64,000 nucleotides of DNA from Gimesia benthica (GCF_009720525.1 NZ_CP043930.1:7390001-7454000), one strand, 5' to 3'. Counted from the stretch's first letter, positions 37,485-47,321 are shown. The notes: a model not told the origin generated them from the sequence alone. Numbers and translations: made by a program.

Positions 37485-38966
37485 TCAGTCAGGCACCACC
37501 GCCCCTTTCCAGTTCTTTTTCAGCTGAGCTGACAGTTGTTGTACCACCTGCTTCTGGTCCGGTTGACCAGCAATGTTTTCGTTCTCGGCACCGTCCTGCC
37601 GATGATCGTATAGTTCACGATCGACCACTTTACCTGACTTGCGGTCCTGCCATTCGGTGTAGCGGTAGCGATCCGTTTTCATCGAATAACCCATCACGCG
37701 TCCCCGTGGATACTGGCTGAAAGCGGCCGGCTTCCAGGGACGCTGCGGGTTGCTTAACAACGGTTTGAAGCTGGTCCCTTCCAGGTGCGCGGGCAGGGGG
37801 AGCCCCGCTAAATCGCAGAGCGTCGGGTAGATGTCGACAAACTCCACCAGGGCCTCACTGGTTTTTCCCTGCGCCTGCATACCCGGTGCCCGAATGATGA
37901 GCGGCACGCGGGTGTCGTTTTCAAAGTTCGTATGCTTGCACCAGCCGTCGTGCTCGCCCAGCTTCCAGCCATGATCGCCCCACAGAATCACGATCGTGTT
38001 CTCATCCAGTTCCAGCCGCTGCAGTTCATCCAGCACTTTACCAATGTTCGCATCAGTGAAACTGACGCAGGCATAGTAACCGTGCCGCAACTGCAGTTGC
38101 TGCTCGTCGGTCAGATCCCCTTTGGCCGGCATGTCCGAATAGTTCCGCAGTTCTCCCCAGTTGGTCAATGCGATTTTCGGTGCGTTCTTAGGGGTGAACC
38201 GGTTCTCCGCCAGTTTGATCTGCTGGCGGTCGTAGAGATCCCAGTACTTCTGCGGCGCCACAAAGGGGAGGTGCGGCTTCAGAAAACCGACCGCCAGGAA
38301 GAAGGGCTGCTGACTCTGTTTCAACTCCCGGAGTGATTTAATCGCCTGTTCGGCAATCGCCCCGTCGCGGTACTGTTCGTCCGGCACATCTGCCATCTCC
38401 GTAGCGGGCCCCCGCGTCAGCTTAGAACGTTGCCGCCAGTTCATTTTTTTTACGTCGAGTCCTTTAGTCCGTTCCCGAATTCCCGCCAGCGTCTCAGGCA
38501 GCTGATATCCTCTCCCGTTGACCGTGGGGTAGGCATCCCATGACGCTTTATCGTTTAGACTCCCATGATAGATCTTGCCCATCCCGATCGATTTATAACC
38601 ATGCTTCATGAACTGCTGTGTCAGCGTCACCACATCGGGTACCGTCTTGCGGAAGTGCGTATCCAGATCGTAGACCTTGGTGGAATCGGGACGCAGCCCG
38701 GTCATCAGGCTCGTTCGCGAAGGGGAACAGACCGCCTGCTGGCAATAAGCCCGATTGAACAGCAGACCGCTGGCTGCGAGCTGATCAATGTGCGGACTCT
38801 GAATATGCGACGCACCATAACAGCCCAGCTCAGGCCGCAGGTCATCCACGGCAATGAACAGCACATTCGGTTTCTCGGCGGCTGTCGAGAGGCGCTGGTC
38901 CATACCAAAACAGAGGGCAAACAGGCTGAGTAGAAAAACGGGCCGCAGCCGCATCGAGGTCATCAT
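37485..38966 (-). CDS. Exported sulfatase, iduronate-2-sulfatase-like
   Basis: A 493-residue type I sulfatase. The ATG at 38966 with AGGAG upstream gives a signal peptide (RPVFLLSLFALCFGM); longer in-frame starts are unlikely. NVLFIAVDDLRPELGCYGA is the N-terminal metal site. C80 in CSPSRTSLMTG is the residue expected to become formylglycine. Further conserved parts: KSIGMGKIYHG, FLAVGFLKPHLPFVAPQKYW and ILWGDHGWKLGEHDGWCKHT. The KPHLPF and DHGWxLGEH pattern favours the iduronate-2-sulfatase subgroup, acting on sulfated algal or animal polysaccharides. Divergent from the Gfo/Idh/MocA gene. Confidence 0.95.
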   Translation of the reverse strand: MMTSMRLRPVFLLSLFALCFGMDQRLSTAAEKPNVLFIAVDDLRPELGCYGASHIQSPHIDQLAASGLLFNRAYCQQAVCSPSRTSLMTGLRPDSTKVYDLDTHFRKTVPDVVTLTQQFMKHGYKSIGMGKIYHGSLNDKASWDAYPTVNGRGYQLPETLAGIRERTKGLDVKKMNWRQRSKLTRGPATEMADVPDEQYRDGAIAEQAIKSLRELKQSQQPFFLAVGFLKPHLPFVAPQKYWDLYDRQQIKLAENRFTPKNAPKIALTNWGELRNYSDMPAKGDLTDEQQLQLRHGYYACVSFTDANIGKVLDELQRLELDENTIVILWGDHGWKLGEHDGWCKHTNFENDTRVPLIIRAPGMQAQGKTSEALVEFVDIYPTLCDLAGLPLPAHLEGTSFKPLLSNPQRPWKPAAFSQYPRGRVMGYSMKTDRYRYTEWQDRKSGKVVDRELYDHRQDGAENENIAGQPDQKQVVQQLSAQLKKNWKGAVVPD

Positions 38967-39242
38967 GGAAGCGCTCCTGGACAGGAAAAAATAATGGATA
39001 TCTGACGGACATAATATCTCTCTGCCGCGGGGGAAATACAACATCGCGTTCTGAATTCAGTTGAGTTTTTCAAATGAAGCATCTCCCGGAAATTGGCATT
39101 CTCATCTGCTGGAAGACTCAGGGGGCCCGATTTTCATTTCAGGCTGGTTTTGAATAACGCAATAAGGTTTAATAAAGGGCAGGGCTGGATGGTAAATCTC
39201 CAGAACCTTAAACAGAGCAAGGCATCGACAGACAGGGAGTTT

Positions 39243-40565
39243 ATGAGTACTTCAACGAAACTGACGCGTCGTGAAATGTTACAACGTTCGGCTCTGGCAG
39301 GGGCGGGCCTCTGGCTCGGGGCACATACGGCCCAGGCAGAAAGCACCTCACCCAACGAGAAGCTCAACATCGCCTGTATCGGCCTGGGGAATCAGGGGAA
39401 CGCCAACCTGGGTCTGGTCTCCAGCCAGAACATTGTCGGCCTGTGCGACGTCGATTCCGCCCGCACCGACAAATACCAGGCGAAGTTCCCGAAAGCGAAA
39501 TCCTTCGCCGATTTTCGCCTCATGCTCGATAAGCTGGAAAACGAGATCGACGCCGTCGTCGTGACGACTCCCAACCACACCCACGCCACGATCGCTGTCA
39601 ACGCCATGCGACGTGGCAAACACGTCTACTGTGAAAAGCCGCTGGCCCACTCCATACATGAAGTTCGCGAAATGCAGCGCGTAGCCCGTGAGGAAAACGT
39701 TGTCACCCAGATGGGCACACAGAACCACGCCGGTGAAAATTACCGGCGGACTGTCGAACTCATTCAATCCGGAGCCATTGGCGATGTGGAACAGGTCCAC
39801 GTCTGGTTTGGACGACCGGGAGGCTGGCGGCGTTTTAAGCATGTCGTTGATCGTCCTACCGAACCACAGCCGATTCCCAAAACCCTGAACTGGGATCTCT
39901 GGGTCGGCCCGGCACCGATGCAGAACTTTCATCCCTGTTATCATCCCCACGACTGGCACTACTGGTGGGACTTCGGCAACGGCACGCTGGGGAACATGGG
40001 CTGCCACTACATGGACCTGATTTTCTGGTCGCTGGATCTGCAGTATCCCAACGCGGTCGAAACCAAGGGCCCCGATCTGCACCCCGATTCCACTCCGTTC
40101 TGGCTCGACTGTCACTGGCAGTTCCCGGCCCGGGGCTCGAAGCCTCCCGTCGAAGTGATCTGGTACCACGGACGCAATACCCCGGAACCTGTTCTCGAAC
40201 TGGGCGGCCCCGAATGGGCGGCGGGAATTCTGTTTGTCGGCACCGATGGTATGCTGGCCGCGGATTACGGTAAGCGCGTATTGCTGCCCGAAGAAAAATT
40301 CGCCGGCTTCAAAGCACCGCCGAAAACGATTCCGCCGGCAATCGGCAATCACCGCCAGGAATGGTACGAAGCCTGTAAAGGCAACGGCAAAACCAACTGC
40401 CACTTCGATTACGCAGCCCCATTGACGGAAACGATCCTGCTGGGCAACCTCGCGTTCCGCGTCGGCGAGAAAGTGGAATGGGATGCAGACAAAGGTGCTG
40501 CCACGAACACCGACCAGGCCGCGCAATACGTACAACGCGAATACCGCAAAGGATGGACACTCTAA
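39243..40565 (+). CDS. Tat-exported Gfo/Idh/MocA family oxidoreductase
   Basis: A 440-residue NAD(P)-dependent sugar oxidoreductase-type protein. The ATG at 39243 is preceded by GGGAG and opens with a twin-arginine signal (TRREMLQRSALAGAGLWLGA), so the folded, cofactor-loaded enzyme is likely exported to the periplasm. Rossmann part: LNIACIGLGNQGNANLGL and VVVTTPNHTHATIAVNAMRR, with the EKP motif in KHVYCEKPLAHSI. C-terminal domain has WDLWVGPAP, HDWHYWWDFGNGTLGNMGCH and GNHRQEWYEACKG, typical of the expanded planctomycete group. Next gene starts one base after the stop. Confidence 0.95.
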   Translation: MSTSTKLTRREMLQRSALAGAGLWLGAHTAQAESTSPNEKLNIACIGLGNQGNANLGLVSSQNIVGLCDVDSARTDKYQAKFPKAKSFADFRLMLDKLENEIDAVVVTTPNHTHATIAVNAMRRGKHVYCEKPLAHSIHEVREMQRVAREENVVTQMGTQNHAGENYRRTVELIQSGAIGDVEQVHVWFGRPGGWRRFKHVVDRPTEPQPIPKTLNWDLWVGPAPMQNFHPCYHPHDWHYWWDFGNGTLGNMGCHYMDLIFWSLDLQYPNAVETKGPDLHPDSTPFWLDCHWQFPARGSKPPVEVIWYHGRNTPEPVLELGGPEWAAGILFVGTDGMLAADYGKRVLLPEEKFAGFKAPPKTIPPAIGNHRQEWYEACKGNGKTNCHFDYAAPLTETILLGNLAFRVGEKVEWDADKGAATNTDQAAQYVQREYRKGWTL

Positions 40566-40566
40566 G

Positions 40567-41826
40567 ATGCCGCTTTACAGATTGAAGTCACACATGAAAT
40601 CACAACTACGTTCCGCCACACTCCTGATGCTGGCATTGTTAGCAGGGACCGAAGCATCTCTGTATGCAGGTCCCGCCGTCACTCTGGAAGTCAGCGCCGG
40701 CAAACACGATCGGCAGCAGACCGTCATCAGTCTCCCCGTACCTGAACCACTTCAGAATCAGAAACAGCTGACGCTGGTCCGCCTCGATGACGGCAAGGAA
40801 GTTCCGGTGCAGATTGATGCCTCGGGTTCCGAACGGAAACTGTTCTGGATTCTCAGCAAACCGCTGCCAGCAGGCACGTCGCGTCAATATCGCCTCCATG
40901 CGGCGCAATTCACCAAGCCGGCCGAGCAGGTGACTGTCGTCGACGATGGCAGCCATCTAAGTGTCAAAGTCGCTGACAAGCCGGTGCTGACCTACAATCA
41001 CGCCATCGTCAAGGCACCGAAACGGGATGAGTCTTACTACGACAAGAGCGGGTACATTCATCCGCTGTATACACCTTCCGGAAAAGTGATTACCGATGAC
41101 TTCAACCCTGACCATGCCCACCAGCATGGCATCATGTTTTCCTGGCGAAAGATCCTCTTCGAAGGGCGGGAGAACAACGGTTGGGATCAGAAATCCAAAC
41201 TGGGCAAAGTCGCTCACAGCCAGGTCAATTCATTTACCGGCGGTCCCGTGTTCGGCGAAATTGATACTTCCATCGAACACATCGACCTCACGAAAAAGAC
41301 GGGCCCCGTGACGATGCTCAACGAAAACTGGAAGGTCCGCGTCTATGCGCTGGAGAAACAGTTCCTGTTTGATATCGTTTCTGTGCAGAAGTGTGCGACC
41401 GAAAAGCCGGTCACCATTGATAAGATCCATTACGGAGGTATGACTATTCGTGGACACGCCGACTGGCATACGAACCATGGCTATGATTATCTGACCAGTG
41501 AAGGCAAGAACAAGACCAACGGCAATCAATCACGACCACACTGGGTCGAGATGTATGGTCCCCTGGGCGACGAAACCGCCGGGGTGGCGATCTTCAGTGC
41601 ACCAACCAATTTCCGATCGCCGCAACCGGTGCGACTGCATCCCACGATGCCTTATTTCTGTTTCGCAGTCGCTTCGCTCGACCCCTTTGATATCCAGCCG
41701 GGCCAACCCTATGTCTCACGCTATCGGTTCTACGTGCATGACGGAAAGCCCAGCCAGGAAGTGGATCAACGGTTATGGACTGACCTGGCCGAACCGCCTG
41801 AGGTCAAAGTGATCAGCGGTCCTTAA
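40567..41826 (+). CDS. Exported DUF6807 / PmoA-like family protein
   Basis: 419 residues from the ATG at 40567; an alternative ATG at 40594 gives a more compact signal peptide (MKSQLRSATLLMLALLAG). The beta-rich body with FNPDHAHQHGIMFSWRKILF, GQ-like DW and HTNHGYDYL segments, GVAIFSAPTNFRSPQPVRLH and PYVSRYRFYVHDGKP fits the family annotated as PmoA-like or DUF6807, usually found beside Gfo/Idh/MocA or DUF1080 genes in planctomycetes. A role in periplasmic sugar metabolism is inferred from context. Possibly co-transcribed with the upstream oxidoreductase. Confidence 0.85.
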   Translation: MPLYRLKSHMKSQLRSATLLMLALLAGTEASLYAGPAVTLEVSAGKHDRQQTVISLPVPEPLQNQKQLTLVRLDDGKEVPVQIDASGSERKLFWILSKPLPAGTSRQYRLHAAQFTKPAEQVTVVDDGSHLSVKVADKPVLTYNHAIVKAPKRDESYYDKSGYIHPLYTPSGKVITDDFNPDHAHQHGIMFSWRKILFEGRENNGWDQKSKLGKVAHSQVNSFTGGPVFGEIDTSIEHIDLTKKTGPVTMLNENWKVRVYALEKQFLFDIVSVQKCATEKPVTIDKIHYGGMTIRGHADWHTNHGYDYLTSEGKNKTNGNQSRPHWVEMYGPLGDETAGVAIFSAPTNFRSPQPVRLHPTMPYFCFAVASLDPFDIQPGQPYVSRYRFYVHDGKPSQEVDQRLWTDLAEPPEVKVISGP

Positions 41827-41850
41827 ATTCGGTGACACGATCACGCGCAT

Positions 41851-41882
41851 AAAAAACTGGCCCGAACAGGGATTCGGGCCAG
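41851..41882 (-). terminator. Terminator between convergent genes
   Basis: Perfect 10-base stem CTGGCCCGAA / TTCGGGCCAG (41857-41866, 41873-41882) with 6-base loop. On the minus strand it is followed by TTTTTT (41856-41851), so it ends the 41908-42561 transcript; it may also help stop the plus-strand operon. Confidence 0.9.
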
Positions 41883-41907
41883 TGAAGTGACTGAAGTCAG
41901 ATTGTGT

Positions 41908-42561
41908 TTACTTGATCGACTTGATCATGTTCTCAATGTCTTCTGCGTTGTACTTGTCAGACGCGATCTGCAGGAACAGGAATGTGGCTCCGGTTTTGCC
42001 CGGGAAGACACCCATTACCTGGTGAAACCTCTTGTCGTTCTTATCCGTGCCTTCGGCGAACGTGAACTCGACTTTTTCGCCGTTGATTTCAAATTCTTTC
42101 TGTTCCGTTTTATCGATCTTCAGTTCCCGCTGGTTCTGATTCTGCTGTTTCAGGTTCTGGCGGAACTCTTTGTTCATGTCGACCATGCCATCGTTCGGAA
42201 TACCGAAACTCATCAGCACCAGTCCGCCATCTTTCTCTTTTTCCTCGTAGATCGCCATCAGGATCTTTTTGCCGATCACATCCGCAGACATGCCCATCTG
42301 GGGAACGAAGTATTCGGGAATGTTGATCGTGGCGATCTCATTCTGGATTTCGGTGATTTCCTGTTTGTTCTCGGTGACCTTGGCCTTCACGTTCCGTACG
42401 GCATAGAAGATACCGCCGCAGCAGAGCAGCAGGCCGATACCCCCGAGCGCCAGCAGGATAAGCAGAATCTTGACCCCGGAGCTCATCCCCGGTTTAGGGG
42501 GAGCCGAATATTCTTCCGGTTTGAATTGATCATCGTCTGCGTAAAAATTGTCGTCGGACAT
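41908..42561 (-). CDS. Single-pass membrane protein of unknown function
   Basis: 217 residues: acidic Tyr/Pro-rich cytoplasmic tail (about 1-27), one membrane segment with Cys pair (ILLILLALGGIGLLLCCGGI), a short coil (KVTENKQEITEIQNEIA) and a soluble domain with VLMSFGIPNDGMVDMNKEFR, KEFEINGEKVEFTFAEGTDK and GATFLFLQIASDKYNAEDIE. The organisation resembles other planctomycete proteins that anchor a small alpha/beta domain; no named family recognised. Confidence 0.85.
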   Translation of the reverse strand: MSDDNFYADDDQFKPEEYSAPPKPGMSSGVKILLILLALGGIGLLLCCGGIFYAVRNVKAKVTENKQEITEIQNEIATINIPEYFVPQMGMSADVIGKKILMAIYEEKEKDGGLVLMSFGIPNDGMVDMNKEFRQNLKQQNQNQRELKIDKTEQKEFEINGEKVEFTFAEGTDKNDKRFHQVMGVFPGKTGATFLFLQIASDKYNAEDIENMIKSIK

Positions 42562-42724
42562 CGTCGCTTATCCTTTATTCCGGCTGGCGGAGCGAAAACT
42601 GTGTCGAAAACAGGCGATATCGAGGGAATTACACAAGGGGAGACCGCCTGATGACCGTCAGTCTATAACGAATCGGGCAGGGAAACGAGCGAAATTCAAA
42701 TCCGGATCACAAAAATCGGGAGAA

Positions 42725-44149
42725 TTATTCCCAGTCCTCGGCTTCCTGTGCTGCCAGACGTCGCTCTTCGTCACGCCACTGTTTCTGCAGCTTGCGACGT
42801 TCGCGCTTGCTCAACCCTTTCAGCTGTTCCGGATCATGATTCAGGTCGACGCGTGTTTTCTTTTTGACCGTCTTAGACTGCTTGCTCGAAGCAGGCTGCT
42901 GTTGTGACGGTTGCTCGACTTGAGATTCCGGTTCGGGCGTCTCATCGGCCTCTTCCGATTCTGGTTCCGACTTGGGTTGTTTCACGGCCTTTTTCTGTGC
43001 CGCTTTTTCGGCTGCTGCCTGTTTCGCAGCTTCTTTTTCAGCCGCTTTCTGTGCGGCCTTTTCTTCCGCAGCTGCTTTGGCTGCCTGTTTCTTCTCAGCC
43101 GCAGCGGCCGCCTGTTCCTCTTTCAGTTTCGATTTTTCTGCGCGTTCCTGTTCCAGACGCACTTTCTCGGCCTGTTTCTGTTCTGCCCGTTCTTTCTGTT
43201 GTTGTTCTTTTTCCTGCAGGCGTGCTTTCCGCTGCAGAGCTCGGGCAACCCGCTTCGCTTTGCCTCGAATACGACGTCGATACAGATATCCCTTGGCCGC
43301 ATGCTTGAAGCGGGAAGGGGCCCTCTCGGGCAGATCCACCGAATGATACAGCAGATGATGTGTATGCAGCAGCAGGCTGGTAAACAGACACCAGTGAGCG
43401 AAGTAAAACAGCCCCGCGTCGATCATGTGATGCCAGGCCTCGCCCGGAATCAGGTTATCGGTAAACTGGAAGGTCAGGCTCAAAACATAGGTGGCGCCGG
43501 CTCCGATCAGCAGGTTCAGCCCCGCCCGGTCGCCACGCATTTCCAGGTAGGCCATTAACGCCACCGTACACCCGAAAGCCAGGGCCGGTACCAGCCAGGC
43601 CAGCAGCCCCGTATGCGGTCCCCAGTCAAACAACCGCAGCTCAATCACAGTCTGGGCCCAGACGGTATGCAACTGTGTCGTCAGGCACAGTGCGAGCAGA
43701 AACAGACCGCAGGCGATCCACTTCCAGAGCCGGTACCGTCCGGAGAAATCGTGCAGACTTTGTGTCCGCAGGGCTGCGATCAGCAATGCCAGCTGTCCCG
43801 TCATGAACAAGAGGCCGCCTCCCAGTACGGGGAGCAGGGGACTCTGTTTCAGTGACAATAAGCCGGAGAGCGTTTTTCCTTCCGGCGGAAGCTCTGCCCG
43901 ATAAAAGTCGGCCGCGATCAGCCCGGAAAAACAGAGCAGTACCGGCAGGTAATAGAGCGCCAGCTTCCAGCGACGCGGAAAGATCAGTGTCCGTAACGGA
44001 TACTGACCCGCAGCGAAACGATGCGTGCGCGCAAGTCGAGGGGAATCTGAATCGTCATTCGCGTTATCGAGCGATTCAGAACATTCCGACGCCAGTCTGC
44101 GGCGTCGGCGTTCATCCATGGAACGAGAGCCGGCAAATCCAGTAGACAT
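42725..44149 (-). CDS. Multi-pass membrane protein with long charged coiled-coil tail
   Basis: 474 residues. After a basic N-terminus, about seven hydrophobic segments (60-300; e.g. LALYYLPVLLCFSGLIAADF, GGGLLFMTGQLALLIAALRT, GLLAWLVPALAFGCTVALMA, YFAHWCLFTSLLLHTHHLLY). Then about 170 residues of continuous helix-prone sequence built from A, K, E, Q and R (EKKQAAKAAAEEKAAQKAAE and similar), ending RERRKLQKQWRDEERRLAAQ. The tail should be cytoplasmic and could be a single long alpha helix or coil. No family recognised. Confidence 0.8.
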   Translation of the reverse strand: MSTGFAGSRSMDERRRRRLASECSESLDNANDDSDSPRLARTHRFAAGQYPLRTLIFPRRWKLALYYLPVLLCFSGLIAADFYRAELPPEGKTLSGLLSLKQSPLLPVLGGGLLFMTGQLALLIAALRTQSLHDFSGRYRLWKWIACGLFLLALCLTTQLHTVWAQTVIELRLFDWGPHTGLLAWLVPALAFGCTVALMAYLEMRGDRAGLNLLIGAGATYVLSLTFQFTDNLIPGEAWHHMIDAGLFYFAHWCLFTSLLLHTHHLLYHSVDLPERAPSRFKHAAKGYLYRRRIRGKAKRVARALQRKARLQEKEQQQKERAEQKQAEKVRLEQERAEKSKLKEEQAAAAAEKKQAAKAAAEEKAAQKAAEKEAAKQAAAEKAAQKKAVKQPKSEPESEEADETPEPESQVEQPSQQQPASSKQSKTVKKKTRVDLNHDPEQLKGLSKRERRKLQKQWRDEERRLAAQEAEDWE

Positions 44150-44653
44150 TGATGCTCTTTGTGATCCTTCAACGAGATCTTTGTCGTCTATAAGTACAGT
44201 TTTATTTAGAACGATGAGTCATTGAGAGTGACAACGGTCGGCAGAGGCAGTAATCAATCCTTTGATCGCCTGATCCCCGGCATGACCGCATCGATGGTGA
44301 CTCCATTTTCATCGGTATTCACGAAATTCCAGCACGAGTTCAGATTTATAAAACACCGGCTGTTGCAGGTGATACTGAAAGCAAATGCCGTGAGTTCGCT
44401 TTTATCGCCAGTCATTTCCTGATGCGAAAATACTTCCCGAAACCCCCATGTTACCGCAGTTGTTTCAAGATGAGATTTTCACCGGTCTCATGGAGCAGAA
44501 GAGAGCTGAATCAGGGTAAATACTGATATGGAAATGGTTTAAAATTTGTCCGAGTTTCTCGGTGCTGTTTAGTCCTCAGTCCTTTACTCAACAGATATAA
44601 TGAGGCATCCGCCTCACCAACTTTGCGATTTTTAATAAATGGAGTGAATGCAA
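44150..44653. other. Intergenic region between divergent membrane and exported protein genes
   Basis: About 500 bases; open frames here have neither ribosome binding sites nor protein-like composition. A short inverted repeat (ATGAGA...TCTCAT near 44470-44491) is visible. Presumably contains promoters for both flanking genes. Confidence 0.4.
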
Positions 44654-46378
44654 ATGCTGTTCAACTGGAAATCAGGTCTGCTGTTCTGCCTGTTACTGAT
44701 ATCACTGTCTACCGTGTCCGCTGCTGAAGTTCCCACCGCCGCGATCTCTTCTGAGGCGGGTATCGTGATTCGACTGAAACGGCCGCAGGCAACATTACAG
44801 AAAATGAATCAGCTTACGAGTCAGGTCGACGAAGCCATCAGCGGTCTACTGGCTGCCAACGTGCGAACCGTCGTTGGACGTTCGCTCTCAAATCCGACCT
44901 GGGAAGGCGTCGACCCGGCACGGACGATCAGTGTTGGCGTCTTTCTGCATGCCGAACAGGATCCGGGCTTGCTCTTCATTGTGCCTGTGAAAGACGCCGC
45001 TGCCTGTAAAGCCGCCCTGGGCGAGAAATATCACTCAGCTCTCGAAGAGAAATGGCTGATTTACAGCGAAGACAAGCAACTCGTCGAGCAGGCACAGGCC
45101 AGTCTCAAACAGTCGGATCAGTCGTTCGAATCTCAACTCAGCCCGGCCGCGAAAGGGCTGTTCGATTCCGGTGATCTCTCGGTCTATCTCAATCTGCAGA
45201 AGATGGTCCAGATCTATCAGGCTCAACTGAAACGCGCCGAGGGCCAGGTCGATCGCAGACTGACAGAACTCGCCAAAACCATGAACGCGGCTCCCGGCGT
45301 CAATGCAAAACCGATTCTCGGTCTCTACTCGACGCTGGCGAAAGGTTCTCTGCAGGCCGTCAAAGATTCGCACGCTTATACCACCGCCTTTCAGTTTTCG
45401 GAGCAGGGGGTCGGCCTGGAAAGCCTGTTTGAAGTCAAACCCGATTCCGAAACCGATCAACTGTTTCAGTCCAATCCGCCTCAGCCGTTAAATCAGCTGG
45501 GACATTTTCCCGCACATCAACTGGCTTACATCGCCGGTGCCGGCAATGCGGATGCGTTGATTACCTGGGGCATGAACATGACCGCCCAGATGTTTGATGA
45601 AACACAGCAGAACGCCGAAGCCAAAGAGAAGTTCACGGAGATCGTCAAAGAAATCCGCAGCCTCAAGTTCGGCAGTTACTACTTTTCCTTCGAACTGGGC
45701 AAACTCGCAGATGGCGTGATGCATGCCTACACGGTTTCCGAGGTCACCCCTTCTGACAAGCTGCGGACTCTCACGCATCAGATGATGCAGATCATGCAGA
45801 ATATCTCTCTGCCCGGCATCAAGCAGGAAATCACTTTTAAGCCCGATGCAGAACAGGCAGGCGGCATTCCCGTTGACCTGACTGTCATCAAGCAGGAACT
45901 CGATCCGGCGTCCGATCCGCTGCAGATCCAGAAGCGGATGCTCGAAATTCTCTACGGCCCGTCCGGGATCACTAACCGGATGGCGTATCCGGAAGGTAAG
46001 GTCCTGCAGGTCATGGGGGGATCAGCCTCGATGCAGAAATTCATGGAAGCCCTCAACGCGCCAGATAAATCCTCCCTGACCGCGCAAAACCAGCCCGCCT
46101 TTCAAAAAGCCCGTGCCCAAGGCGCGGAGAAAGCGAATCTGGTAGCCCTCGTCGATGTCTCAGGCACCGTGATGCGGATTCTGAATATCTTTGCCGAGAG
46201 CCGTCAGCAGACAGGTCCCTTTGCCGAAAAACAGATCCGCGAACTGGGCATCCAGGACTCCTATCTGACCTTCAGCCTGACTACCGGAAAACAGTCACTC
46301 AGCACGAAAACCTATATTCCAGTTGAGAATCTGCAGAACGGGTTCAAAGTTTATTCGCTGATTTCCCGCCAGAAATAA
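44654..46378 (+). CDS. Exported protein of unknown function
   Basis: 574 residues with a signal peptide (WKSGLLFCLLLISLSTVSAA). GGAG at 44641 is too close to an ATG at 44648, so the second ATG at 44654 (nine-base spacing) is the better start. Alternating alpha/beta body: PAARTISVGVF-like TISVGVFLHAEQDPGLLFIV, KWLIYSEDKQLVEQAQASLK, SGDLSVYLNLQKMVQIYQAQ, LAYIAGAGNADALITWGMNM and FMEALN, with a late KANLVALVDVSGTVMRILNI-like stretch. The pattern is like planctomycete secreted proteins of the DUF3352 sort, but I am not certain of any family. Confidence 0.85.
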   Translation: MLFNWKSGLLFCLLLISLSTVSAAEVPTAAISSEAGIVIRLKRPQATLQKMNQLTSQVDEAISGLLAANVRTVVGRSLSNPTWEGVDPARTISVGVFLHAEQDPGLLFIVPVKDAAACKAALGEKYHSALEEKWLIYSEDKQLVEQAQASLKQSDQSFESQLSPAAKGLFDSGDLSVYLNLQKMVQIYQAQLKRAEGQVDRRLTELAKTMNAAPGVNAKPILGLYSTLAKGSLQAVKDSHAYTTAFQFSEQGVGLESLFEVKPDSETDQLFQSNPPQPLNQLGHFPAHQLAYIAGAGNADALITWGMNMTAQMFDETQQNAEAKEKFTEIVKEIRSLKFGSYYFSFELGKLADGVMHAYTVSEVTPSDKLRTLTHQMMQIMQNISLPGIKQEITFKPDAEQAGGIPVDLTVIKQELDPASDPLQIQKRMLEILYGPSGITNRMAYPEGKVLQVMGGSASMQKFMEALNAPDKSSLTAQNQPAFQKARAQGAEKANLVALVDVSGTVMRILNIFAESRQQTGPFAEKQIRELGIQDSYLTFSLTTGKQSLSTKTYIPVENLQNGFKVYSLISRQK

Positions 46379-46759
46379 GACTGGCACTCTCTTTTGTGGA
46401 AAAATACTGAAAAAATGTCGCCCTGCTTTTGAGTGTGGCCCTCTGTTCGTAAGCTATTATGAAAAAATAGGTTACAGGCGACCTGGTGGGCCGGCGCAGA
46501 TCCGGGATGTTCCGTTTCACTGGAGAATCCGTAAAACTACTCTTGAAAGAATCGACATTTTTCCGAAAACTGTCAAAAATGAGCGAACCTTTGTCAGGGC
46601 ATTGTTGTCTTACTGGCAGAGGGATACTCCTGTTACTCATCATAACAGGTCTATCCGCTGAATTACCTGTGAACGGCTTGTGTCCGTTTTTTTCTTATGA
46701 GGCACGAGCCTCTCTTTTTATAGTCTCTTTCTCTGCGGTTTAACGCAGGAGGTGCACTG
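46379..46759. other. Intergenic region upstream of a small ORF and sigma factor gene
   Basis: About 380 bases. An 85-codon open frame (46486-46743) has a hydrophobic middle but no ribosome binding site and is not accepted. The region ends with a strong AGGAGGTG element (46748-46755) serving the ORF at 46760. Confidence 0.4.
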
Positions 46760-47053
46760 ATGATTTTCTCTAAACAGAATCGTCGTTTCGTCGTCAAAGC
46801 AATTAGCAACAGCGTGTTTGTCAAAGCAGCAGCTGTCGTGAAAGCGATTGATGTCGTCCGTGCCGCCCTCCGTACAGATGCGTTACGCCCTCTAAGTGGA
46901 GAACGATTGTCGGAATCCGGTGGTATGCCGGGGTCCTCCCCGATGGGTTGGCATAGTTGTTGTCAACATCAACCCACAATGCATCTGCTCTATCAAAGAT
47001 ATATGCAGATAACGGGAACCCCCCTGACCACCGTGACCGGAACTGCTTCGTAA
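46760..47053 (+). CDS. Small hypothetical protein with very strong ribosome binding site
   Basis: 97 codons. AGGAGGTG lies four to five bases before the ATG at 46760, the strongest Shine-Dalgarno sequence I noticed in the window. N-terminal part is basic/hydrophobic and helical (NRRFVVKAISNSVFVKAAAVVKAIDVVRAA, read in pieces); the C-terminal half is Gly/Ser/His/Cys-rich (MGWHSCCQHQPTMH) and less protein-like. No family recognised. It lies 268 bases upstream of the sigma factor gene, so it might be a separate small protein or a leader peptide. Confidence 0.45.
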   Translation: MIFSKQNRRFVVKAISNSVFVKAAAVVKAIDVVRAALRTDALRPLSGERLSESGGMPGSSPMGWHSCCQHQPTMHLLYQRYMQITGTPLTTVTGTAS

Positions 47054-47321
47054 GCAGATTCCTATTCCCTGCTTTTTAGCAGAAAATCGTTTACTCAAAG
47101 TGGTTGGTTAAAACGCGACAGCCTTTTAGCTGACCCTGCCACATTCACTGGCAAACGTAGCACGTTGGGCCCCTGGTGACCTGTGAAAGCGCCCCGCTTT
47201 TTCTCTGGTCTCGCGGCTGATTCAAACGCTGTTCCGTTTCTGGTTTGCATGTGCTTAACGAACCACTTTGAACTTCAATGAATTCAGAGTCCTGATTCAG
47301 GGACAGAGAAGAGATACTACA

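Noticed and set aside
39348-40535. 395-codon open frame on the minus strand
   Set aside because: Antisense to the Gfo/Idh/MocA gene, no motif or ribosome site.
46486-46743. 85-codon frame before the small ORF
   Set aside because: No ribosome binding site; hydrophobic stretch probably fortuitous.
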